Shown here piece by piece: positions 38,996-45,834 of a stretch of 64,000 bases of DNA. The translations under genes were made by a program, and so were the position numbers. Under the pieces are notes generated by a model. The model was not told the DNA's origin and made no database searches. It saw only the letters and a list, made by a program, of their open reading frames with translations. The DNA comes from G965220305 sp965220305 (lineage in GTDB: Bacteria; Chloroflexota; Dehalococcoidia; Lucifugimonadales; UBA3495): positions 620,001 to 684,000 of the forward strand of contig OZ244817.1 in the NCBI GenBank assembly GCA_965220305.1, written 5' to 3'. The first letter of the stretch is position 1; the number at the start of each line of letters is the position of its first letter.

Positions 38996-39397
38996 TCAGC
39001 CAATCTTGTCCTCCACGTAGCGAGCCAGGTTCTCCGCGTCTGATTTGTGTAGCTTGTCGAATTTCTCCTCAGCCCCATCCACCCAGACGGACACACTCCC
39101 GAACATCATCCCCTTGGTGAACGTTACCCTTTCGATGTCTTCGTGGGGGAACGCAATTGCCTTTGCCTTACCTATGGGTGGCTTCTGGACGAATATCAGC
39201 CGGCCCTGCGTGGCTGCCAGCACTCCATATTCCAGGGTGGCGCTGCTGACCTTCAGCCCCTTTCTGTCGTCATACACCGCCATAAAGAGGGTTTCGGCCA
39301 TCTCATCCTCTGCGAGTATTCCCGCCAGGTGATTCAATGCACCGGAAACGCCGCCGACACCCGTACTGAGCGCGCTGGATCGTGCGAGATCATCCAA
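38996..39397 (-). CDS. Bacterial PH-domain protein, second module (133 aa)
   Basis: A bPH_3/YokE-type pleckstrin-homology-like domain: ETLFMAVYDDRKGL, ATQGRLIFVQKPPIGKAKAI and FPHEDIERVTFTKGMMFGS. It overlaps the 3' end of the upstream gene, which encodes another such domain, by 64 bases in a different frame. The frame also reads sensibly upstream of the ATG (AKTVKAHALDDLARSSALST), so it may be the second half of one two-domain protein. Function unknown. Confidence 0.6.
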   Translation of the reverse strand: MDDLARSSALSTGVGGVSGALNHLAGILAEDEMAETLFMAVYDDRKGLKVSSATLEYGVLAATQGRLIFVQKPPIGKAKAIAFPHEDIERVTFTKGMMFGSVSVWVDGAEEKFDKLHKSDAENLARYVEDKIG

Positions 39398-39879
39398 AGC
39401 ATGGGCCTTGACAGTCTTCGCGTCTTGGCTACTGAGTCAGTGCCTCCAGGGGCTTTCGATGCTAGATGCTCGGCCATCTTACGTGCTCTGAACTTGCCCT
39501 CCAGCAGTTGACCGTGGCACTCCTCTTTCTTCTTGCCCCTATGAATGGTGATCCGGTGCTTGGCTATCCCTGGGGAGAACTCCGCGCCGGTTATCTCGTA
39601 GCAAGGGAAGTCTCGGACCTTGAGCTTGCTGAAGGAGAATGCCCGCTGAGTTATGAACATCACGCGGTGATTGGTGACGACCATCAGGCACTCAGGGTTG
39701 CCCTTGTAATCTACGCACAACATCTTCTCTGGCAACTCATCTGGTCGGAGCAGACTTGGAAGCTGCTTGAGCCAATCGCTGTTGGTGACACGAAAGACGC
39801 CGTTCAGTTCGGCCATTGCGGAGTTGATAGCATGGACCTGGGCCGGGGTGGGAGAATGAGGCTTGGAAGGTGAGGACAT
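39334..39879 (-). CDS. Bacterial PH-domain protein, first module (181 aa)
   Basis: N-terminal helix (PTPAQVHAINSAMAELNGVF) and a bPH_3-type domain: MLCVDYKGNPECLMVVTNHR VMFITQRAF, then VRDFPCYEITGAEFSPGIA and HRITIHRGKKKEECHG. The last ~25 residues (MLWMISHDPARSVRVSAAFP) look out of frame relative to the neighbour, suggesting a frameshift around 39410-39425 that separated two PH modules. Such proteins are thought to associate with membranes or shield toxins; no specific role is evident here. Confidence 0.6.
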   Translation of the reverse strand: MSSPSKPHSPTPAQVHAINSAMAELNGVFRVTNSDWLKQLPSLLRPDELPEKMLCVDYKGNPECLMVVTNHRVMFITQRAFSFSKLKVRDFPCYEITGAEFSPGIAKHRITIHRGKKKEECHGQLLEGKFRARKMAEHLASKAPGGTDSVAKTRRLSRPMLWMISHDPARSVRVSAAFPVH

Positions 39880-39889
39880 AAGGGTGCCC

Positions 39890-40060
39890 CCTTGCGAGTA
39901 GGTTCGGTACTCGCTACAGCCCCGAGGCCCTATACATCAGCCTCGCAAGGGGACATGAAAAACCGAACCCAGTGCAAAGACTGATGTAGGGACCTACGCC
40001 AAGAGCAGAGTCTTTAGGACTGTAGCGAGTCGAGTACAACACACAAGGGGCCAGTGTGCT
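39890..40060. other. Non-coding region with nested inverted repeats
   Basis: Inverted pairs: CCCCTTGCGAG (about 39894) with CTCGCAAGGGG (about 39944), GGTTCGG with CCGAACC, and GTACTCGCTACAG with CTGTAGCGAGTcgAGTAC (about 40019). The pairing suggests a folded RNA or a protein-binding site between the PH genes and the IS. Confidence 0.4.
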
Positions 40061-40132
40061 ACGGCGTGCTGGCACCAAAATCAGAAACGGGGCCTAAAGA
40101 CCCCGCGTGCTTGAATGAATGTAAACAGACTC

Positions 40133-41567
40133 TAGTACTACAGTTGCAGATTGAAAACGACTAGGATTGGGGCAATCAACGGGTGGTGAGGTGAGGCTGT
40201 GGCAGTGCATGGGGATGGGGTGGCAGAGGTCGCCCGGTGGGCTGAGGGTATCGACCGGGTACACGAGTGCATTGCGGGGCGGTTCCGGCGTCCCGAACCA
40301 CGTCGACGATCGCTGGACTATCTGAAAGGGCTGCTCAGTCCGGTGGAGCGCAAGAACGGCTGGCAACTGGCGGAGCAGGCCGGGGACGCCACACCCTATG
40401 GGGTGCAGCATCTGCTGTCAACCTACATTTGGGACGCGGACCTGGTTCGCGATGATCTCAGGGACTACGTGGTGGAGCACCTGGGCGACGCCAACGGGGT
40501 GTTGGTGGTGGACGAGACTGGGTTTCTGAAGAAGGGCAACAAGTCTGTGGGGGTGCAGCGTCAGTACAGCGGCACGGCGGGACGGATCGAGAACTGCCAG
40601 ATTGGGGTATTCTTGACCTACGCTACTGCCAAGGGGAGGACCCTGCTGGACCGGGAGCTTTACCTGCCTCAGGTGTGGGCCGATGACCAGGAACGCCGGG
40701 AGGAGGCTGGCGTGCCGGAGCAAGTGGCGTTTCGCACCAAGCCGCAACTGGCCCGGCGGATGCTGGAACGGGCGGTGGAGTCGGGAGTCCCCTTCGGCTG
40801 GGCCACCGGGGACGAGGTCTACGGCAATGACCGCAACCTGCGGCTGTGGCTGGAGCGGCGGGACGTTCCTCACGTGCTGGCCATCAAGAGCAATGAGAAG
40901 TTGTGGGCTGGGACGGACCAGGGTCCGCGCCAAGTGCGGGCTGACCGGCTGGCGTCTGGGGTTGAAGAGTCGGGCTGGGTCCGGCTGAGCGCCGGTGATG
41001 GGGCCAAGGGTCCTCGGGTCTACGACTGGGCCTTGGTGGATATTCGGCCCCTGAGAGAACCTGGCAAGGGGTACTGGCTGCTGGCCCGGCGCAGCGTGGC
41101 CAAGCCCGAGGAACTGGCCTACTACGTGTGCTACGGCCCGACGGGAACAGCCCTGGAGGAACTGGTGCGGGTGGCCGGAACCCGGTGGGCCATTGAGGAA
41201 TGCTTTGAGGAGGCCAAGGGACAGGTGGGACTGGACCAATACGAGGTGCGCCGGTGGGACGGCTGGTACCGGCACATCACCCTGGCGATGCTGGCCCACG
41301 CCTACCTGGCGGTGGTACGGCGCCAGGCATCGTCGCCGGGACGTCTGGGAGAAAAGGGGGCTGCCCCAGTTTGGAGGAAAGGCTGATACCGCTGACGGTG
41401 CCCGAGGTTCGGCGGTTACTCTACCGGCTGATATGGAGACACCACCCTACGGACGAATCAGTGCTGCGGTGGTCTCAGTGGAGACGGCGGCACCAAGCAA
41501 CGGCCCGGCGCTGTCATTACCGACGCCGCCTGAAACTCCTCACCACATATCTGCAACTGTAGTACTA
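40133..41567 (+). mobile_element. IS701-type insertion sequence, copy 1 (1,435 bp)
   Basis: Terminal inverted repeats of at least 16 bp, TACTACAGTTGCAGAT at the left and its exact reverse complement at the right; with the adjacent TAG the match is 19 bp. It carries one intact transposase. It is identical in length and apparently in sequence to 44238-45672, so at least one copy is recent. Confidence 0.92.
40199..41386 (+). CDS. IS701-family DDE transposase (395 aa)
   Basis: DDE_5-type transposase. Asp105 in VLVVDETGFLKKG, Asp205 in WATGDEVYGND and the Glu in WAIEECFEEAKGQVGLDQYE (about 333-338) form the catalytic triad. TPYGVQHLLSTYIWDADLVR is the usual N-terminal segment. The start is a GTG 66 bases inside the left repeat. 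The gene appears intact and identical to the second copy, so the element should be active. Confidence 0.93.
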   Translation: MAVHGDGVAEVARWAEGIDRVHECIAGRFRRPEPRRRSLDYLKGLLSPVERKNGWQLAEQAGDATPYGVQHLLSTYIWDADLVRDDLRDYVVEHLGDANGVLVVDETGFLKKGNKSVGVQRQYSGTAGRIENCQIGVFLTYATAKGRTLLDRELYLPQVWADDQERREEAGVPEQVAFRTKPQLARRMLERAVESGVPFGWATGDEVYGNDRNLRLWLERRDVPHVLAIKSNEKLWAGTDQGPRQVRADRLASGVEESGWVRLSAGDGAKGPRVYDWALVDIRPLREPGKGYWLLARRSVAKPEELAYYVCYGPTGTALEELVRVAGTRWAIEECFEEAKGQVGLDQYEVRRWDGWYRHITLAMLAHAYLAVVRRQASSPGRLGEKGAAPVWRKG

Positions 41568-41614
41568 AGGGGCAAATGACGCCGTAGTTGTAGGTAGGCT
41601 GAATGATATGCCTG

Positions 41615-42790
41615 TTACCTTTCCTGGCCCTCAAACCCCAGGAGCTCAATGCCCAACCCATCCCCCTTAGCTTGGGCCAGCACTTTGAAGTCGCCATACT
41701 CGTTGGGGTCCACCAGGGTCATCATGGCCATACGGCTCAGTTCCGTTCGGGCGGCGGATAGGCCCTGCGTCTGGAGGGCATTGAGGAACGCGGAGAAGCC
41801 GAGGTTCGTCAGGAACTGGCTCTGTAGGGCGTAGCCCACGGTGGCTAGACCGTGTAGATCACCCATCCGCATGAGGGACGTGAAGTCCACCTGGCAGGTA
41901 ATGTCCTGTTGCCCGATGTGCTGGTACGGGTCGCTGCTGACGACGTGTCGATTGAAACAGACCAGCGTTCCCTGGGCATTCTGGGGCGAGTAGAGGTCAG
42001 TGGCCAGTTGACCGTAGTCGATAGTGAGAATAAACCCCCGGTCTAGGGCTCCGGAAAGCTGGGCAGTCCAGTCCTCCATGGCCAAGTTCACCTCACCTCG
42101 ATACCCTTCAGTCAAGGATAAGCCCAAGCTGGTCAGCCTCTTTTCGATGCGAGGAGAGGATGGCTCGTCCAAGACTTCGGTGAGATTCCCCCCCGCCGAT
42201 GTGACGAAGACTTCCTTGACTCTTCCACCTTGGATGGCGAACCGGTGGACCGGGAAGTTGTCGATCAACTCGTTGCACAGGATACAACCAACAACATTTC
42301 GGAACGCCCGAAGTCCTTCGGTTTTAACTCGTTGGATTCCCAAGATCGCGTCTTGCCCGCTTGAGGATCTCTCATCTCCAGTCCCGTTGGCCCAGTCAAA
42401 GGTGTGGTCAGGTGATTGGAGCCATCCAGGCTCGTAGTCTGCGGCGACATAGCAAAGTGCCTGAGCGAACCGGGGGGCCATCCGCCAGCAGGCATCCACG
42501 ATGGATTGAGCCAAGACGCCGTCGCCGGAACCCACCTCGATCACATGGAAAACGGGAGGGTCTCCGAGGAGGTGCCACATCTGCTCCAGTTGCCGCGCGA
42601 TCAGGGCACCGAAAACCGGGTGACTCGTGGAAGAGGTCCCGAAGTGGGTGCTGATCCTGTTGCCCCGGGCAGAATAAAAGCCTCCACTGGACGAGTACAG
42701 GCAGGCCCGCATGAACCGAGCGAAAGTAATTCGCCCATTCTTTTTAATTAGTTCTTTGATCTCCTGGTCAACCGCTGAGCGCAACGTCAT
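41615..42790 (-). CDS. SAM-dependent methyltransferase, NDUFAF7/DUF185-like (391 aa)
   Basis: Class I methyltransferase of the NDUFAF7 (DUF185) type. ITFARFMRACLYSSSGGFYS and HPVFGALIARQLEQMW match the N-terminal signature, FHVIEVGSGDGVLAQSI is the SAM-binding glycine loop (about 84-100), and CNELIDNFPVHRF and FILTIDYGQLATDLYSP are family motifs. The mitochondrial homologue methylates an Arg of complex I; bacterial substrates are not established. It is the only intact protein-coding cargo between the two IS copies, transcribed toward copy 1. Confidence 0.85.
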   Translation of the reverse strand: MTLRSAVDQEIKELIKKNGRITFARFMRACLYSSSGGFYSARGNRISTHFGTSSTSHPVFGALIARQLEQMWHLLGDPPVFHVIEVGSGDGVLAQSIVDACWRMAPRFAQALCYVAADYEPGWLQSPDHTFDWANGTGDERSSSGQDAILGIQRVKTEGLRAFRNVVGCILCNELIDNFPVHRFAIQGGRVKEVFVTSAGGNLTEVLDEPSSPRIEKRLTSLGLSLTEGYRGEVNLAMEDWTAQLSGALDRGFILTIDYGQLATDLYSPQNAQGTLVCFNRHVVSSDPYQHIGQQDITCQVDFTSLMRMGDLHGLATVGYALQSQFLTNLGFSAFLNALQTQGLSAARTELSRMAMMTLVDPNEYGDFKVLAQAKGDGLGIELLGFEGQER

Positions 42791-42956
42791 CCCCCAGCAT
42801 GGCTAAGATTCCCTGGCCCATTAAGCAAGCGTATCAATGACAACTGCGTGTGGGCAGTCCATCCGATATGACATCCTTAGTATCTCTGGAATAGGACCAG
42901 GCCACAACTGGAGTTGAGAGGTGGAAGCAGAAACTGGATAGGCAGGCTAATGGGAG

Positions 42957-43797
42957 TTTACAACTTGGACATTGTAGCCTTGGCCTGCTCCCAGCCGCCG
43001 GAGGGCCGTAGCAGTTGGACCCTGCACCTGCTGGCGGACCAGTTGGTGGAACGGGAGATATTGGATGACATCGGCACCGAGACGGTGCGCAAGACTCTGA
43101 AAAACCCAACTCAAGCCTTGGCTGAAACAGTGCTGGTGCATCCCGCCCCAAGGGAGTTCCGATTTCGTGTACGTCATGGAGGACGTGCTGGAGGTCTACC
43201 ATCGACAGTACGCGGACAACGAGGTCCTGGTGTGTTTGGACGAGACCAGCAAGCAACTGGTGGAAGAGACCCGAAAGCCCCGGCCATCGCGGCCCGGGGC
43301 TGCCATGGCCTACGATTACGAATACCGGCGCAGGGGAGTGAGCAGCATGATCATGCTGTTTGCGCCCTTGGAGGGATGGCAGCGAGTTGAGGTAACAGAG
43401 CGGCGCGCCAGGGCCGATTGGGTCGGCGTGGTGCGGAAACTGGTGGATGAGGACTATGCCGACCGGGAACGGATAGCACTGGTAGTGGACAACTGGAACA
43501 CCCATCACCCAGCTTCGCTGTACGAGGCTTTTGAGCCAGACGAGGCGCGGCGCATAGCCCAGCGGCTGGAGATTCACTACACGCCGAAACACGGAAGCTG
43601 GCTCAACATGGCCGAGATAGAGCTAGGGGTGCTGCGCGGCAGTGCCTGGACCGACGGATTCCCAGTCAGGACATCCTGGAAGGAGAGACAAAGGGATGGC
43701 AGGACCAACGGAACCGCGACGCAATCCGGGTGGACTGACGCTTCACCACCGCGGACGCCCGCATCAAACTGAAGTCCCTTTACCCATCAATACGAAG
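42957..43797 (+). pseudogene. IS630-family transposase with several frameshifts
   Basis: One frame gives ACSQPPEGRSSWTLHLLADQ and IGTETVRKTLK; from 43167 another gives MEDVLEVYHRQYADNEVLVC LDETSKQLVEE, VVDNWNTHHPASLYEAFEPD and HYTPKHGSWLNMAEIELGVL. A third frame, after about 43640, continues DRRIPSQDILEGE and RFTTADARIKLKSLYPSI, with TGA in place of TGG. The DDE core residues are present but frames shift at about 43160 and 43640, so it is inactive. No complete ends were found. Confidence 0.85.
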
Positions 43798-43949
43798 GTG
43801 AAAGACTACTAGTGCTGGACGGCATACTCCTCAAAACCCCTTTATAGCGAGGCCGGAATGTGGGCCCGACTGACGTCAGGGCGATTGACTCCCCGGCCTT
43901 GCTGCCAGTAGACTGTCTTTACCAAAATATTGTTACCTAATTGACCCAC

Positions 43950-44026
43950 GGGCGGTTAGCTCAGTTGGTTAGAGTACTTGCTCGACACGCAAGAGGTCAG
44001 TGGTTCGAGTCCACTACCGCCCACCA
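43950..44026 (+). tRNA. tRNA-Val (GAC)
   Basis: Acceptor GGGCGGT/ACCGCCC, D-arm TAGCTCAGTTGGTTAGAG, anticodon stem CTTGC/GCAAG with loop TCGACAC (anticodon GAC at 43984-43986), T-arm GTGGTTCGAGTCCAC. CCA is encoded. It is followed by a short repeat of its 3' end (CGCCCACCAA repeated directly), and it lies between the two IS copies. Confidence 0.96.
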
Positions 44027-44104
44027 ACGCCCACCAACGCCCTCTGCCTCGCCTATTGTTTCCCGCCTTACCGGCGTAACGGGAACGCAACGATAGACAA
44101 CGGC

Positions 44105-44237
44105 GTGAACGTAAGCCTCCGAAACCGCGCGGCAGCCTCCCTCACCCATCCGCTTATCCTTGTTGCCCTGGTCGTTTTGGTGATTAACGACCTGGCGTTC
44201 AAGGCGTTTTGCCCAATTCCCGGGTTACGGGCAAACT
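44105..44237 (+). pseudogene. Membrane-protein gene fragment cut by IS copy 2
   Basis: From a GTG at 44105 the frame reads NVSLRNRAAASLTHPLILVA LVVLVINDLAFKAF, one hydrophobic helix with an ND-x-x-K motif, then runs into the IS end. It looks like the N-terminus of a larger integral membrane protein whose remainder was not found beyond 45673. Confidence 0.35.
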
Positions 44238-45672
44238 TAGTACTACAGTTGCAGATATGTGGTGAGGAGTTTCAGGCGGCGTCGGTAATGACAGCGCCGG
44301 GCCGTTGCTTGGTGCCGCCGTCTCCACTGAGACCACCGCAGCACTGATTCGTCCGTAGGGTGGTGTCTCCATATCAGCCGGTAGAGTAACCGCCGAACCT
44401 CGGGCACCGTCAGCGGTATCAGCCTTTCCTCCAAACTGGGGCAGCCCCCTTTTCTCCCAGACGTCCCGGCGACGATGCCTGGCGCCGTACCACCGCCAGG
44501 TAGGCGTGGGCCAGCATCGCCAGGGTGATGTGCCGGTACCAGCCGTCCCACCGGCGCACCTCGTATTGGTCCAGTCCCACCTGTCCCTTGGCCTCCTCAA
44601 AGCATTCCTCAATGGCCCACCGGGTTCCGGCCACCCGCACCAGTTCCTCCAGGGCTGTTCCCGTCGGGCCGTAGCACACGTAGTAGGCCAGTTCCTCGGG
44701 CTTGGCCACGCTGCGCCGGGCCAGCAGCCAGTACCCCTTGCCAGGTTCTCTCAGGGGCCGAATATCCACCAAGGCCCAGTCGTAGACCCGAGGACCCTTG
44801 GCCCCATCACCGGCGCTCAGCCGGACCCAGCCCGACTCTTCAACCCCAGACGCCAGCCGGTCAGCCCGCACTTGGCGCGGACCCTGGTCCGTCCCAGCCC
44901 ACAACTTCTCATTGCTCTTGATGGCCAGCACGTGAGGAACGTCCCGCCGCTCCAGCCACAGCCGCAGGTTGCGGTCATTGCCGTAGACCTCGTCCCCGGT
45001 GGCCCAGCCGAAGGGGACTCCCGACTCCACCGCCCGTTCCAGCATCCGCCGGGCCAGTTGCGGCTTGGTGCGAAACGCCACTTGCTCCGGCACGCCAGCC
45101 TCCTCCCGGCGTTCCTGGTCATCGGCCCACACCTGAGGCAGGTAAAGCTCCCGGTCCAGCAGGGTCCTCCCCTTGGCAGTAGCGTAGGTCAAGAATACCC
45201 CAATCTGGCAGTTCTCGATCCGTCCCGCCGTGCCGCTGTACTGACGCTGCACCCCCACAGACTTGTTGCCCTTCTTCAGAAACCCAGTCTCGTCCACCAC
45301 CAACACCCCGTTGGCGTCGCCCAGGTGCTCCACCACGTAGTCCCTGAGATCATCGCGAACCAGGTCCGCGTCCCAAATGTAGGTTGACAGCAGATGCTGC
45401 ACCCCATAGGGTGTGGCGTCCCCGGCCTGCTCCGCCAGTTGCCAGCCGTTCTTGCGCTCCACCGGACTGAGCAGCCCTTTCAGATAGTCCAGCGATCGTC
45501 GACGTGGTTCGGGACGCCGGAACCGCCCCGCAATGCACTCGTGTACCCGGTCGATACCCTCAGCCCACCGGGCGACCTCTGCCACCCCATCCCCATGCAC
45601 TGCCACAGCCTCACCTCACCACCCGTTGATTGCCCCAATCCTAGTCGTTTTCAATCTGCAACTGTAGTACTA
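44238..45672 (-). mobile_element. IS701-type insertion sequence, copy 2 (1,435 bp, inverted)
   Basis: Same ends and length as copy 1, opposite orientation. Its flanking tetranucleotides are TTAG on the inner and CTAG on the outer side, both fitting the YTAR target preference of IS701-type elements. Confidence 0.92.
44419..45606 (-). CDS. IS701-family DDE transposase, second copy (395 aa)
   Basis: Translation identical to the plus-strand transposase of copy 1, including the DETGF, GDEVYG and EECFEEAKG catalytic segments. It lies 66 bases inside the outer inverted repeat. The perfect identity indicates recent duplication or gene conversion. Confidence 0.93.
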   Translation of the reverse strand: MAVHGDGVAEVARWAEGIDRVHECIAGRFRRPEPRRRSLDYLKGLLSPVERKNGWQLAEQAGDATPYGVQHLLSTYIWDADLVRDDLRDYVVEHLGDANGVLVVDETGFLKKGNKSVGVQRQYSGTAGRIENCQIGVFLTYATAKGRTLLDRELYLPQVWADDQERREEAGVPEQVAFRTKPQLARRMLERAVESGVPFGWATGDEVYGNDRNLRLWLERRDVPHVLAIKSNEKLWAGTDQGPRQVRADRLASGVEESGWVRLSAGDGAKGPRVYDWALVDIRPLREPGKGYWLLARRSVAKPEELAYYVCYGPTGTALEELVRVAGTRWAIEECFEEAKGQVGLDQYEVRRWDGWYRHITLAMLAHAYLAVVRRQASSPGRLGEKGAAPVWRKG

Positions 45673-45714
45673 GTAGCCGAACATCTTTGAATTGAGGGAT
45701 AAAATACTTCATCC

Positions 45715-45783
45715 CGTCATTCCCGCGAAAGCGGGAATCCACTACCCGCTACACTGGACTCCCGCGTAAGCGGGAGTGACCAT
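45715..45783. repeat. Palindromic intergenic repeat (dispersed family)
   Basis: Hairpin TTCCCGCGAAAGCGGGAA followed by a second one, CTCCCGCGTAAGCGGGAG, just outside the IS copy 2 end. The first hairpin is identical to those near 12645 and 55040. Confidence 0.75.
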
Positions 45784-45834
45784 AGGTGGTTTTCACCACC
45801 CTATCAGCTAACCCTCATTTCAAAAGTCGCACCA

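Larger units (their letters stand above)
40132..45673. mobile_element. Possible composite transposon bounded by two inverted IS701-type copies
   Basis: Two identical insertion sequences in opposite orientation enclose about 2.7 kb with a methyltransferase gene, an IS630 remnant and tRNA-Val. The bases just outside the outer ends are CTAG on both sides (40132-40135 and 45670-45673), while both inner flanks read CTAA in outward orientation. A shared outer 4-bp repeat is what transposition of the whole unit would leave. Because CTAG is also a preferred and palindromic IS701-type target, chance identity cannot be excluded. Confidence 0.5.

Noticed and set aside
44000..44347. Plus-strand open frame from tRNA-Val into IS copy 2
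   Set aside because: It starts inside the tRNA and ends in the IS; only a short middle part may be relict membrane-protein sequence.
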